Shown one piece after another: positions 1 through 9,598 of a stretch of DNA of 64,000 nt (position 1 is the first letter of the stretch; every line of letters begins with the position of its first letter). The stretch spans positions 1 through 64,000 of the forward strand of contig JABZLB010000004.1 in the NCBI GenBank assembly GCA_015256945.1, read 5' to 3'. This stretch comes from Prevotellaceae bacterium. GTDB taxonomy: Bacteria; Bacteroidota; Bacteroidia; Bacteroidales; Bacteroidaceae. The notes under the pieces were generated by a model. It had not been told where the DNA came from and made no database searches. It saw only the letters and a list, made by a program, of their open reading frames with translations. The position numbers were made by a program, and so were the translations under genes.

Positions 1-1
1 T

Positions 2-1255
2 TGGTTATGTACTACACAGCCTGGTTTGGTTTGCAGCGAGATGCAGACGGCCTATACTTGTGGTGCTAACCGCCTTTGGCTGGTGACTATTCACGACCCC
101 AAAGTGGCGGCATATCAGCTGAATTTGTTTATGGATATGGCGTGGGATATACGGACAGTAACTCCCACTACCGTGCAGCTGCATCTTCAAAATTGGCTTG
201 GTGTTCAGTTTGATAAACAGGTTGCTGCACGCTTAATAAAGCCATTGATTACTTTTTACAGGCTTTCAGGGATAAGAAGACCCGAGTTTATGGGATGGAA
301 TGAAGCACCAAAAGCTGGTGTTAATCCTATATTCTCTAATGAGAACAAGGTGAATAATACCGACTTTAGTGCAGAAGAGTTCGGTAATGAGCTTGAAAGG
401 TATCTTAATGATTATGATAGTCTGTCGCTCTCGGTGTTAAAGTTGGAAGATGTTATTCCTGATAATCTGAAGGGTTCCTACTTTGCTATGGTTGAATATC
501 CGATTATGTCGTCGGCAGCTATGGCTACAAAGATTCTGCAAGCACAGGAGGCTCGTCACATCGGTAGGATAGCAAGTTTTCATCATGACCGCGAAGCGCT
601 CGAGCCTGCAGCACGTAGTGTAATGGCCTATCGGAAATTGAAGTGGCTGATTTCAGTTTATAACACGATTAATGAACAAAAGTGGCGTGGGCTGATGGAT
701 ATGCAACCGCGTAATCTTCCTGTCTTTGATGCACCACTTTTACCCGATACTTTGAGTGAAAAGGAAATAGAAACATACAGTCATCAGAAGCCTATTACAG
801 CTGCTTTTGAGAATGACAAATGTATTGTTCGTTCAGGAAGCGATTTTCTTAATGGTACACGAGGCTGGGAAGAACTTAATATGCTTGGACACTCAATGAA
901 TTCAGTAAAGATAAAAAAGGGTGGTTTTATCACTTATCAATTCAATGCAGAAGAGGGGACTGCAGAGTTACGTCTTGCTCTTATTCCCACGCACGGACGT
1001 CTTGGTGTGCCTATGGCGCTAAGCGTAAGCATTGATGATAGTGAGCCCGACACGCTTCAGATAACAAATGCGTTGGGTACAGAGACGTGGAAACAAGGTG
1101 TTTTGCGCGGACAAATTATAGTGAAGCATGGTATTCAGCTATCGGCTGGTACTCACTATTGGGTTGTTAGAGCCTTGAATGAGCCTATTGTTATTGACCA
1201 ATGGATGATAGATTATAATAAAGACAGACGCTTTTACATCTTCCCCCAGCGTTGA
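2..1255 (+). CDS. GH115 alpha-glucuronidase family protein, C-terminal part (5' end outside window)
   Basis: The reading frame is open from base 2, so the N-terminal half of the gene lies outside the window. The visible part resembles the end of the GH115 catalytic region (the stretch around GANRLWLVTIHDPK and MDMAWDI), followed by the helical region and a C-terminal beta-sandwich. Family knowledge: GH115 enzymes remove (4-O-methyl)glucuronic acid from glucuronoxylan, usually outside the cytoplasm and often within polysaccharide-utilisation loci. The likely role is hemicellulose side-chain removal. No signal peptide can be judged because the start is missing. It is convergent with the next gene. 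The family call rests on recalled similarity only. Confidence 0.82.
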   Translation, partial: WLCTTQPGLVCSEMQTAYTCGANRLWLVTIHDPKVAAYQLNLFMDMAWDIRTVTPTTVQLHLQNWLGVQFDKQVAARLIKPLITFYRLSGIRRPEFMGWNEAPKAGVNPIFSNENKVNNTDFSAEEFGNELERYLNDYDSLSLSVLKLEDVIPDNLKGSYFAMVEYPIMSSAAMATKILQAQEARHIGRIASFHHDREALEPAARSVMAYRKLKWLISVYNTINEQKWRGLMDMQPRNLPVFDAPLLPDTLSEKEIETYSHQKPITAAFENDKCIVRSGSDFLNGTRGWEELNMLGHSMNSVKIKKGGFITYQFNAEEGTAELRLALIPTHGRLGVPMALSVSIDDSEPDTLQITNALGTETWKQGVLRGQIIVKHGIQLSAGTHYWVVRALNEPIVIDQWMIDYNKDRRFYIFPQR

Positions 1256-1320
1256 AACAGCTTCTTGTTATTTGGCTGTCCTTAGTTAATTGCATGTTAA
1301 CGATAAACACTTGATACCAA

Positions 1321-1842
1321 TTATCTGGTTTTGTTATTATGCTTTAAATATAAGATTCCCTGAGAAGAGAAAGGGCATTTTGATGGATATTTGGCCAGTT
1401 TAGCGTCATTAGCTTGTATCTGTACTTTATTTTTACGTCCCAATTCGATTCTTATTACAACGTAATCCTTTCGTAAATCGTTGAATTGTATGGCGGGATA
1501 TGCTGTTCCATCCGAGCTTTCGTCAATCTCTGGGTCGGCTTTTAAGTTGGCCTTAGCCATGCCATTGATACTGTCTGCCAGGTGATTAATCTTATTAAAT
1601 ACCTTTATTTTATAATATATTCTATTGTTTACGATGTAGCGTATTGTTAGAATCTGAGATAAGGTATCGTTGTTTAATATATAAGATTTGCGTAAAGATA
1701 TTTGTTTTTTAGCTGATTCCGTTGTACAAAGATTCTTAATTATCGTATGGTTTGTTGTCTTTTTTGAGGAAAATACTGCTTTTGCATTTCCTATACAGCA
1801 AAGCGATGTAATTAAGATAATGGACAATACAAGGTGTCTCAT
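1321..1842 (-). CDS. Small secreted protein of unknown function
   Basis: A 173-residue protein whose first ~22 residues form a signal peptide (hydrophobic core LVLSIILITSLCCIG, likely cleavage after NAKA). The mature part is basic and rich in Ser/Lys/Asn and has no motif I recognise. A DUF4468-like or envelope role is possible but unsupported. It lies 15 bases downstream of the HD-domain gene on the same strand, so it may be the last gene of that transcript. Confidence 0.6.
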   Translation of the reverse strand: MRHLVLSIILITSLCCIGNAKAVFSSKKTTNHTIIKNLCTTESAKKQISLRKSYILNNDTLSQILTIRYIVNNRIYYKIKVFNKINHLADSINGMAKANLKADPEIDESSDGTAYPAIQFNDLRKDYVVIRIELGRKNKVQIQANDAKLAKYPSKCPFSSQGILYLKHNNKTR

Positions 1843-1857
1843 AAATACCAGAGCATT

Positions 1858-2493
1858 TTATTTTAAGTTTTCTTTTTCATAAATTTTGTCGAAAACTTCT
1901 CGTAATTGTTTTTTATTGGCAATCGTTTCACGTACTTCCCGTAGTTTCTTTTCATTGGGTGAGCCTGGAATCCAAAGGCGCATGTAACCGTTTGTACTGT
2001 ATTTTTCTTCCATGTGATGGTTGAAACGCGCCCATTGTCCTTCCTTATCCAGTTCCGGGTTATGTTCTATTCCAAAAAGAATAGCACGAGTAAATACCAC
2101 CTCTGGTTCCAAATCACGGTCGGCTTCAGCCACTATTTTCCCGTAAATACTTCTGGGTTCCCGTGATGCTGACGCCCTGTGGTCTTCTACTGCCTCCTTC
2201 ATAATCTTGATTTGTTCGGCTGAAAACCATTTGCGTAAGCGCACATCGGCGAGCAGAATCTTTCCACTTGTAATATGGTGTATGGCGCGAGGCCCTTCCA
2301 TTCCAAGGTCATGGTAGGCAGCAATTACGTATGACATGTTGAGGTCGGCGCCAATCATTGAGGCTAATTGCAGTGAACTTTTAATCACTCGCTGAACATG
2401 TCCCAGACCGTGTGACCTACCAAAAGCATTATATCGCGGCAGAATTTGCTGTTCAACAAAGGACATAATATCGAGATTTACCTGCTGTTTCAT
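1858..2493 (-). CDS. HD-domain protein (putative metal-dependent phosphohydrolase)
   Basis: A 211-residue cytoplasmic protein with HD-superfamily metal ligands in order: His32 (GLGHVQRV), His61-Asp62 (AAYHDLGM), a His in EDHRAS, and an Asp in EADRDLEP. Family knowledge: such single-domain proteins hydrolyse phosphate bonds of nucleotides or phospho-sugars, and the substrate cannot be read from sequence. Its ATG overlaps the menA stop as ATGA (2490-2493), so the two are translationally coupled. A housekeeping role beside menaquinone synthesis is possible but unproven. Confidence 0.78.
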   Translation of the reverse strand: MKQQVNLDIMSFVEQQILPRYNAFGRSHGLGHVQRVIKSSLQLASMIGADLNMSYVIAAYHDLGMEGPRAIHHITSGKILLADVRLRKWFSAEQIKIMKEAVEDHRASASREPRSIYGKIVAEADRDLEPEVVFTRAILFGIEHNPELDKEGQWARFNHHMEEKYSTNGYMRLWIPGSPNEKKLREVRETIANKKQLREVFDKIYEKENLK

Positions 2494-3446
2494 GCGATAC
2501 CCAAGAGTATAATATTAAAGAACGTGATGATTCCGTATATGAAAATATTCCTTGCTGTTAGTCCGAGAACCTTATTTAGTTCACGGCCATGGCCAATACG
2601 AATCATACTTTGGAATGTTTTGATGTGTAAAAATAAATATACAAGGCATAACACAGTATTTATAATAGCTATACTGACTGTACCAAGCCCCAGTGCCATA
2701 TTTAACAAAACACAAAGAGTTATTATACTTCCTGTTAACCCTGTTGCAAGATAGAGTACCCCTCCATACCGAGTTCCTAATCTTACAACAAGTGTTTTCT
2801 TACCGTCTCTGCGGTCATTGTCACGGTCACGATAGTTGTTTATACACAGCAAAGTATCGATAATCAAGCCACAAGCAATGGAAATAACGAGTACATCAAA
2901 GGGTATTGATTGTTCCTCTCCAGGCACAATAACATAATAGGTAAGGCAAACGGGTACAATCCCAAAGAATATAAGCACCAGCATATCGCCCATACCATGG
3001 TACGAAAAAACCGTAGTGTAGAGAAAGGCAAACAATAAACAGGCAGCACCAACGATAATCATTTGCCAGCCTCCATACCATATAAGTGGTATTCCTGCGA
3101 TTGCGGCCAGTATCGAGATTACAATAATGCCCAATCTCATAGCAGGTAATGTTATCCATCCTTCAGCACAGGCTCGCTTGGGCCCAAGGCGTGTGGCAGT
3201 ATCATCGTTACCGTGAATATAATCAAAATAATCATTGATGAAGTTCGACTCAATTTGCATGAGCCAGGCAAACAACAGGCAAAGCAGGGCAGGAACAGCC
3301 TGAAAGCTGTCTGTTCCCACAGTTTTCAGGGCCAAAGCAATACCTATTATAACAGGCGTTGCAGCACCAGTTAGCGTCTTTGGCCTCGCAGCGAGATACC
3401 AGGCACGCCAGCTGTTCGTTTTAATTTCGTTGTTATCACTCATCAT
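2490..3446 (-). CDS. menA: 1,4-dihydroxy-2-naphthoate polyprenyltransferase
   Basis: A 318-residue integral membrane prenyltransferase of the UbiA superfamily. It attaches a polyprenyl chain to 1,4-dihydroxy-2-naphthoate, the membrane step of menaquinone synthesis. Both Asp-rich motifs are visible: NDYFD at residues 71-75 and NNYRDRDNDRRD at 203-214. They coordinate Mg2+ and the prenyl diphosphate. About eight hydrophobic segments follow the usual pattern, and the length is typical of MenA. It starts with two adjacent Met codons and the first was kept. It is coupled to the downstream HD gene by a 4-base overlap. Confidence 0.93.
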   Translation of the reverse strand: MMSDNNEIKTNSWRAWYLAARPKTLTGAATPVIIGIALALKTVGTDSFQAVPALLCLLFAWLMQIESNFINDYFDYIHGNDDTATRLGPKRACAEGWITLPAMRLGIIVISILAAIAGIPLIWYGGWQMIIVGAACLLFAFLYTTVFSYHGMGDMLVLIFFGIVPVCLTYYVIVPGEEQSIPFDVLVISIACGLIIDTLLCINNYRDRDNDRRDGKKTLVVRLGTRYGGVLYLATGLTGSIITLCVLLNMALGLGTVSIAIINTVLCLVYLFLHIKTFQSMIRIGHGRELNKVLGLTARNIFIYGIITFFNIILLGIA

Positions 3447-3505
3447 GAAAACTGTTTTTCCTTCAGGTTTTCGTTTTTCTTACAGATACCAACTGTATAA
3501 GAGTA

Positions 3506-5851
3506 TTAGTTTGCAAAGGTCCAACTTACACCCAAACGGAAAATACGTTCGTTCAATGGGTAGTGTGGGGTGAGGAAATAACGTTTATTTCCCATACCGC
3601 TGTTGATGTGGCTCATCATTGCAAAGAACCTTGCCTTCTTCAATTTAAAATTAAAATAGGCATTGACAATGGGATAATTTCCAATCTTTACCTTTGAACT
3701 GTTGCCCTGAATAGCATATTGTCCGATAGGTGCTACGTATTCAGGAGCATCATATTCTGTAAAATAGCGTGCATCAACACCAAAGTGACAGTTTAGTACA
3801 CGCGCTATTTTAAACTTCAAATACAGGTTTGTGTATACGTTAAGTGCAGGCAGAGGCAGAGCATTATTGCTTGTAGATTTCTGGAAAGTAAATACCGTTT
3901 CCCAATTTAACGGCCCAAAAGTACAGTCCTGGGTAACCTCAGCTGTAATAATTGTAATAGGAGAAGCTTGCTGATTAACCTGTACAACATTTTGTAAACG
4001 GGTATTCTGAGTAGTTGTATACCACGTAGAAAAATAGGTGTAATTCTTAATTTCATCAAAGGCAACGCGCAAACGTGTACGGGTTTTCTGGTAATTAAGT
4101 ACGCCCTGAACCCTGAAATGGTCAACCATTGAAAGGGCATTGTTATCCCACCATAGATGTTTGCCGTGGTAATGGCGATAATAAAAATCGGGCTTCTCAT
4201 GATGGAAGAATCCTGATGCCGCCAGTGTCATGGTATCACGAAATAGTGGAAAATTAACGTCAATGCCACCATCAACGTGTATCTCTCCTATATTGTACCC
4301 GGCCGTAGCAAAGTCTCCCGTTGCATTGTAATGCAGTGTTTTGCCCTGTGTCTTACTTAATTGTGCACCAATTACAACACTGTGCTCGTTCCAAACATTC
4401 CTGCCGTTAAGACCTGGCAGGGTATAATGATCGAGGTTATAAGAAGCGAATATCTTGGCTCCCGTCCTAACCCACTTGTTAAAACCTTCAAGAAGCGAGA
4501 TGGCAAAAGTATTGTTGAGACTCCAGTTCATCGTACTGTCATAGATAGAATCACCACGAAGCCTCTCCATTGCGTTGTAGGCATACAGATAATAGTTCTC
4601 AGGAACATTGTATGCCTCGAATATTCGGCGGTAGTTTTTAAAGTTAAGCGTGTGGATGAAGCTTGTTACCGGTACGTATTCGTTCTTTAACCATGATGTG
4701 TCGGTTTTTGTTTTTGCCTGGGTTGCCAGTAAACTGTCGGCAGCTTCCTTGCTGTTTATTCTTATCCTGTCGTTAGAATGTTGCAAGTTGTTCTTTGCAG
4801 AGTCGTTCGGCTCGGCCTTTACTCCTATTTTTGCATCGTCGGGACGGCCTGCATATTTGGCTGGTACGGTTACCTTGTCCAAATCTACTTTATCCATGTC
4901 CTCACCGGCATCTTTCATTGCTTTTTCTTTAGCCTCGCGTTCTTCTTTCTCTTTTTTTGCAGCAATGGCAAACTTACGTGCTTTTATTTCTTCTGGTGTC
5001 ATGGGCACCTTACGGTTAAATCCCAGGTTATATCTTTGTGTAAAGAAGATACTTCTGCTGTCATTTCTGTTCCAGTTACGTGTTAACATTGTTGGAATTT
5101 CAGAAGTTGCAAAGTTCTCGTTAAACGATTCGGGATGAGTAATATAGGCATCATTCGTTATTCCACCGTTCTCAGTTACCTTCTGATGCAGTGTTGTAAG
5201 CAGTAAATGGGCCTGATAACGATCACCCAGATAGCTGCCGTACATGGTGTAATTAATGTGCGACGTTGACTGGCTATCGTAGTAACCACGACCGTAGAGG
5301 TAGTCAAACTTGAAGCCTACACCCAGTTTTTTCCCCACATTTACACCAAAAAGTGCCTTAAAGTGGTCCTCACCGTTAATCCTGTTTCCGCAATTGTTGT
5401 ATGAAAGATTAGTGAACGGTGATAGCGTATTGGTAAAATGGAATTGCTCTATCGGTGTTATCACAAAATCGTATGGATTGGCAAAGATAAACTTTTCGTC
5501 CTCTTTGCGATCAATGAATATTCGTGCTTGCCGGGGCGAACCTAAGTTACCGGTTGTGTTATATTCCCCTCTTAAGCCCGTTGTAAATATGGAGTTCATA
5601 AACATATGCTGCAAAGTGTCGGGCTTTGCAGGTGTACGGTCTCCAAAACGGCGGTCAATAGTCCATGTATAAATTCCCTCAGGTATTTCCTTGTCTGTAC
5701 CTAATGAATCGGCATTATGTCGCCGGTTCTTCTGATTTGTGATGTCACCGTTGGCATCAATGGAATTATATCCCATGTCATCCTGCCGTATTTGTGCATA
5801 CAAGCTATTGGCCGCAGCGAGCAGAAGGGATAGAAAAAGCAGTTTCTTCAT
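3506..5851 (-). CDS. Putative outer-membrane porin (Porin_10 family)
   Basis: A 781-residue protein with a signal peptide (MKKLLFLSLLLAAANSLYAQ, cleavage after YAQ). The rest is an aromatic-rich, alternating beta pattern ending in Phe-Ala-Asn, consistent with an outer-membrane barrel. It resembles the Bacteroidetes putative porin family Porin_10 (recognised from the N-terminus and C-terminus). Unusual: from about residue 284 to 385 it carries a hydrophilic Lys/Glu/Ala/Asp-rich stretch without barrel character, probably a long loop. Its start directly abuts the stop of the upstream small membrane-protein gene, suggesting one transcript. Confidence 0.82.
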   Translation of the reverse strand: MKKLLFLSLLLAAANSLYAQIRQDDMGYNSIDANGDITNQKNRRHNADSLGTDKEIPEGIYTWTIDRRFGDRTPAKPDTLQHMFMNSIFTTGLRGEYNTTGNLGSPRQARIFIDRKEDEKFIFANPYDFVITPIEQFHFTNTLSPFTNLSYNNCGNRINGEDHFKALFGVNVGKKLGVGFKFDYLYGRGYYDSQSTSHINYTMYGSYLGDRYQAHLLLTTLHQKVTENGGITNDAYITHPESFNENFATSEIPTMLTRNWNRNDSRSIFFTQRYNLGFNRKVPMTPEEIKARKFAIAAKKEKEEREAKEKAMKDAGEDMDKVDLDKVTVPAKYAGRPDDAKIGVKAEPNDSAKNNLQHSNDRIRINSKEAADSLLATQAKTKTDTSWLKNEYVPVTSFIHTLNFKNYRRIFEAYNVPENYYLYAYNAMERLRGDSIYDSTMNWSLNNTFAISLLEGFNKWVRTGAKIFASYNLDHYTLPGLNGRNVWNEHSVVIGAQLSKTQGKTLHYNATGDFATAGYNIGEIHVDGGIDVNFPLFRDTMTLAASGFFHHEKPDFYYRHYHGKHLWWDNNALSMVDHFRVQGVLNYQKTRTRLRVAFDEIKNYTYFSTWYTTTQNTRLQNVVQVNQQASPITIITAEVTQDCTFGPLNWETVFTFQKSTSNNALPLPALNVYTNLYLKFKIARVLNCHFGVDARYFTEYDAPEYVAPIGQYAIQGNSSKVKIGNYPIVNAYFNFKLKKARFFAMMSHINSGMGNKRYFLTPHYPLNERIFRLGVSWTFAN

Positions 5852-6082
5852 TTAGCGAATAAATCGTAAAATGCACTCTATGATTTTGAAAGACATTGCC
5901 ACAAGTATGATGATAATGCCTGACGTGTGGTTGGTTTGTGTAAGATACACGATTACTCCGGCTATGGCACCAGCCATAAAAATAGCGTTAAGCCATTGAC
6001 GTGTATTCCTGAAACGGTTCTCTTTATTGTCATCCTCGTTCCTGTGACGGCGCTGCAGATATTGTTCTTTATCTTCTATCAT
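5852..6082 (-). CDS. Small membrane protein of unknown function
   Basis: A 76-residue protein with a highly charged N-terminal third (residues 1-27, rich in Asp/Glu/Arg/Asn) and two hydrophobic segments at about 29-47 and 53-72. A two-helix inner-membrane protein is the best reading. It ends immediately before the porin start and lies 45 bases after the DUF4468 gene, so the three are probably co-transcribed. No family recognised. Confidence 0.65.
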   Translation of the reverse strand: MIEDKEQYLQRRHRNEDDNKENRFRNTRQWLNAIFMAGAIAGVIVYLTQTNHTSGIIIILVAMSFKIIECILRFIR

Positions 6083-6127
6083 ACGTTATTTCTTAAATAT
6101 ACAACGGTGCAAACCGTAATAGCGATA

Positions 6128-6802
6128 TTAATATGTGATATTAAAAGTCTTGCAAATGCGCCCGAAAATATTGTCCTTCCTGTCGATGGTCTTTATACGG
6201 AATTTCCCATTGACCTTAGTAAGCTTGTCTTGTCGTTTATTCAAAGCTTCCTTATCGGTAATCCATTCTTCAGCCGACACTTCGAACCCTCTGTTTTCAC
6301 GACGATTCATTTCATAAGCATATCTGATACGTTCCATCGTAATTTTCAGGTGTCCGTCAGTTGCTTGTGCAATAAGCGTATAATTAAGCTCGGTACGATC
6401 AAGCGAAAAGATGTTGCTCGAAAATACCAGCCACTCTTTCATACGCGCAGCAATGATGTGGTCCTCTTTGTTAACAGCTGCAATTCTGCTCTCAGGTTGC
6501 AGACCGTCAGCTTTTGTTTCTTTTACAATTTCATCAATGATGTTGTAAAGTTTCTGATATATTTCGTTTGCACTTTCTCCCGGCACGTCCTTGCTTAAAG
6601 TAAATACTACATGTCCGTCAACCTCTGGAACAGCACCGGCAAGATACTTTTCGTCAACTAATTTCGACTTATTCTTTTGTTGTTGTTTCTCTTTAATCTC
6701 TGTGTCAGGCTGTTTTTCCTGTTCCGGGTTTTCCCATTTGTTGTTCTGTGCTAAGGCCGGAAATGCCAGGAAAGTCATGATAACGATCAAAATGGTTTTC
6801 AT
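6128..6802 (-). CDS. Secreted DUF4468-like protein
   Basis: A 224-residue protein with a signal peptide (MKTILIVIMTFLAFPALAQ, cleavage after LAQ), then a Lys/Glu/Gln-rich linker. From about residue 50 to 150 is a domain beginning VPEVDGHVVFTLSKDVPG, which resembles the Bacteroidetes DUF4468 (TBP-like fold) domain. The DUF assignment is from memory. The function of that family is unknown and an envelope location is inferred. A TAnnTTTG-type element lies just upstream on this strand. Confidence 0.7.
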   Translation of the reverse strand: MKTILIVIMTFLAFPALAQNNKWENPEQEKQPDTEIKEKQQQKNKSKLVDEKYLAGAVPEVDGHVVFTLSKDVPGESANEIYQKLYNIIDEIVKETKADGLQPESRIAAVNKEDHIIAARMKEWLVFSSNIFSLDRTELNYTLIAQATDGHLKITMERIRYAYEMNRRENRGFEVSAEEWITDKEALNKRQDKLTKVNGKFRIKTIDRKDNIFGRICKTFNITY

Positions 6803-6835
6803 GCAAACTAATATATTGAATTGGTATATTTAAGG

Positions 6836-6843
6836 CAAAATTA
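6836..6843 (-). promoter_or_regulatory. Probable -7 element for the DUF4468 gene
   Basis: On the minus strand this reads TAATTTTG, an exact match to the Bacteroidetes -7 consensus TAnnTTTG, 33 bases before the ATG at 6802. No convincing -33 TTTG partner was found, so only the -7 half is supported. Confidence 0.45.
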
Positions 6844-6918
6844 CTAAATAATGTCATGAATTGCATTATATACTTCTGATTTAACGTTTATTGTTGCTCA
6901 CCATGACGGCAGTTCCTC

Positions 6919-8958
6919 TTATTTAAGCTCTAATTGTTTTTCAAGCCTTATTATCTCATCACGGTATTGGGCAGCCTGAATAAAATCGAGCTGGCGAGCT
7001 GCTTCTTCCATCAGTTTTTTGGTATTTGCTATGCTTTTTTGCAGTTCGGGGCGGGTCATCTGCTTAACAACGGGGTCGGCAGCAAAGGCAACGTCTTCTG
7101 GTTCTATATAAGCCTGTGTTGTTTTATGTTTTGGAGTAACCGTGGTTGGCAAACCTTCTTCACTCTCAAGTGGCAGAATACTCTTAATATCTTTTTTAAT
7201 TTGTTGTGGCGTTATATGATGTTCCTCGTTATACTTCAACTGTATGCTTCGTCTTCTTGCCGTTTCATCTATGGTTTGTCTCATGCTTTCTGTTATGCTG
7301 TCAGCATACATGATAACCTTTCCATTTACATTTCGGGCTGCCCGGCCGGCCGTTTGGGTAAGACTTCGCCTGCTTCTCAGGAAACCTTCCTTGTCGGCAT
7401 CAAGAATGGCTACGAGCGAAACTTCGGGTAAATCAAGCCCCTCGCGCAGCAGGTTTACACCAACAAGCACATCGTATACACCGGCACGCAGGTCGTTCAT
7501 AATCTTAACGCGGTCCAAAGTCTTTACATCACTATGAATGTAATTGGCCTTAACCCCGTGATTGAGCAGAAATTCGGTAAGCTCTTCAGCCATGCGTTTA
7601 GTCAGCGTTGTTACCAAAACACGCTCGTCTCTGTTGCTGCGGGTGAGTATCTCGTCCAACAAATCGTCAATCTGATTTTCAGAAGGTCTTACCTCTATCT
7701 CCGGATCGAGGAGCCCAGTAGGACGTATAAGCTGTTCAACAACAACGCCTTCGGCTTCCTGTAACTCGTAATCGGCAGGTGTTGCTGATACGTAAACTAT
7801 CTGATGTATCATCTCATGAAACTCTTCAAAACGCAGTGGACGGTTGTCAAAGGCGGCAGGCAGACGGAAACCATATTCCACAAGGTTTTGCTTCCTGGCA
7901 CGATCGCCTCCATACATAGCACTGATTTGTGGCACGCTTACGTGGCTTTCGTCAACCATGATCAGATAATCTTCAGGAAAAAAATCGAGCAGACAGTAAG
8001 GACGCTGTCCTGGCTCGCGACCGTCAAAATAGCGTGAATAGTTCTCAATTCCTGCACAATGCCCCAGCTCTTTAATCATTTCTATGTCATATTCAACACG
8101 TTCTTTTATGCGCTGAGCTCTGATAGGGTCGCCCAGTTCTTCAAAAAATGCAACCTGTTTGGTCAAGTCATCCTGTATCTGATAAATGGCACGGTTGGTT
8201 TGTTCGGGTGTTGTGACAAATAAGTTAGCCGGATATATGGCATACTCTTCAAAGGTCTGCAGCCTGCGCATCGTTGTAGCGTCAACCTCTTCTATGCTGT
8301 CTATCTCGTCGTCCCACCAGGTAATGCGCAGTACATAGTCTGAATAGGCCATGGCTATATTCACTGTATCACCCTTTACCGAGAAACAACCGCGTTGCAA
8401 GTCAATATCATTCCTGACATACAAAGCATTTACTAACTTACGTAAAAAGACATTACGGTCTACCCGTTGCCCCCGTTTGATATGTATAATACTCTCCTGC
8501 ATGGCTACGGGACCGCCCATACCGTAAATACATGAGACCGATGATACAACTATTACATCCTTACGACCTGACAGCAAATCGCTTACAGCAGCCAGCCTTA
8601 ACTTGTCAATTTCTTCGTTTATGGCAAGGTCTTTTTCGATGTATGTGTCAGAAGAGGGCAGGTATGCTTCTGGTTGGTAGTAATCATAATAGCTTACATA
8701 GTAATCAACTGCATTGTCAGGGAAGAACCCTTTCATCTCTTCGTACAGCTGTGCAGCCAGTGTTTTGTTGTGGCTAAGCACGAGAGTGGGTTTGCCTGCA
8801 TTCGCAATGACGTTGGCCATAGTAAAGGTTTTGCCTGAACCTGTGACGCCAAGCAGCACCTGTGCCGCGTCACCCCGCTTTATTCCGTCGCTTAATTGGC
8901 GGATAGCCTGGGGCTGATCGCCCGTGGGTTTATATTTTGAAGTAAGCTTAAAGTCCAT
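6919..8958 (-). CDS. uvrB: UvrABC system protein B
   Basis: A 679-residue DNA helicase-like subunit of nucleotide excision repair. It is loaded by UvrA, verifies the lesion and recruits UvrC. Visible features: Walker A GVTGSGKT at 37-44, the DNA-clamping beta-hairpin region YYVSYYDYYQPEAYLP at about 86-101, helicase motifs including DESHVSVPQ and QTAGRAARN, and a C-terminal UVR motif (last ~35 residues) that binds UvrC. Length and start match the family. It appears to be a monocistronic minus-strand gene. Confidence 0.97.
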   Translation of the reverse strand: MDFKLTSKYKPTGDQPQAIRQLSDGIKRGDAAQVLLGVTGSGKTFTMANVIANAGKPTLVLSHNKTLAAQLYEEMKGFFPDNAVDYYVSYYDYYQPEAYLPSSDTYIEKDLAINEEIDKLRLAAVSDLLSGRKDVIVVSSVSCIYGMGGPVAMQESIIHIKRGQRVDRNVFLRKLVNALYVRNDIDLQRGCFSVKGDTVNIAMAYSDYVLRITWWDDEIDSIEEVDATTMRRLQTFEEYAIYPANLFVTTPEQTNRAIYQIQDDLTKQVAFFEELGDPIRAQRIKERVEYDIEMIKELGHCAGIENYSRYFDGREPGQRPYCLLDFFPEDYLIMVDESHVSVPQISAMYGGDRARKQNLVEYGFRLPAAFDNRPLRFEEFHEMIHQIVYVSATPADYELQEAEGVVVEQLIRPTGLLDPEIEVRPSENQIDDLLDEILTRSNRDERVLVTTLTKRMAEELTEFLLNHGVKANYIHSDVKTLDRVKIMNDLRAGVYDVLVGVNLLREGLDLPEVSLVAILDADKEGFLRSRRSLTQTAGRAARNVNGKVIMYADSITESMRQTIDETARRRSIQLKYNEEHHITPQQIKKDIKSILPLESEEGLPTTVTPKHKTTQAYIEPEDVAFAADPVVKQMTRPELQKSIANTKKLMEEAARQLDFIQAAQYRDEIIRLEKQLELK

Positions 8959-9080
8959 GTTTTGTGTGGTTGTAATGTGCTGAATATCTGTTTCCTGAAA
9001 TGTAACTTGTTGTTATTCATGTCAATTAATGAATCACGAATAACTTTGTTTTCCTGATGTTCCTAATTAACGATGATATA

Positions 9081-9088
9081 CAAAGTTA
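9081..9088 (-). promoter_or_regulatory. Probable -7 element for uvrB
   Basis: The minus strand reads TAACTTTG, an exact TAnnTTTG match, 123 bases upstream of the uvrB ATG. No clear TTTG lies 19-21 bases further upstream. It implies a leader of about 115 bases. Confidence 0.4.
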
Positions 9089-9232
9089 CTGAATTTATTT
9101 GTATATATGGCACAGTCTTCAATTTTTTTAGCAGTCGTTGTTGTAACATGGCTGCATAATGTTTGTATCTGTATGATTTAATGTCAGCGAGTTTTAAATG
9201 TTTTTCTGTTGTCTTTATGTTGTTGCGTTCAC

Positions 9233-9319
9233 TGTTCGGCGGCCGTCAGCAGCGTTGCTGGCGGCCGTCGTACAAGAAGTGTGACGGCCGTCGTACGCGT
9301 TGTTGACGGCCGCCGAACA
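9233..9319. repeat. GC-rich palindromic repeat, copy 1
   Basis: An 87-bp GC-rich island bounded by perfect 16-bp inverted repeats (9233-9248 and 9304-9319, TGTTCGGCGGCCGTCA and its complement). Inside are two further GGCCGTC cores, so each half can also fold by itself. It sits in the 640-bp region between the divergently read uvrB and bamD. The rest of that region is AT-rich and holds only the promoter elements listed. Related copies lie at 23949, 36253, 43579 and 54024. Confidence 0.9.
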
Positions 9320-9524
9320 ATGAACTTATTGTTGTAAACTGCTTATGACATGTACTGTTAAGCCTGTTGTTTATGATGTTATTGTAAGCTGAATAGAGGC
9401 TGGAAATAAAGTCTTGTTATGTGTGTTTTGCTATGCTGTGCACATATTTGAATTGTTTTTTAGCAACAAAATAGTGGCAAACCATGTTTTATAAGCTAAT
9501 TTTTTACAAAAAAGACAGGTGTGG

Positions 9525-9556
9525 TATGAGAAATAAAATATTTATATGTAATTTTG
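9525..9556 (+). promoter_or_regulatory. Probable bamD promoter
   Basis: TAATTTTG at 9549-9556 matches the Bacteroidetes -7 consensus exactly. TATG at 9525-9528, 20 bases upstream, is a three-of-four match to the -33 TTTG. The element favours the downstream start at 9599 for bamD. Confidence 0.5.
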
Positions 9557-9598
9557 CACACTTGAACATATATGTTGTTTTTGAGTATCTGTATGCCC

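Noticed and set aside
9233..9319. CRISPR array or integron attC interpretation of the GC-rich repeats.
   Set aside because: Copies are single and scattered over 45 kb, without spacers, cas or integrase genes, and each is a self-complementary unit.
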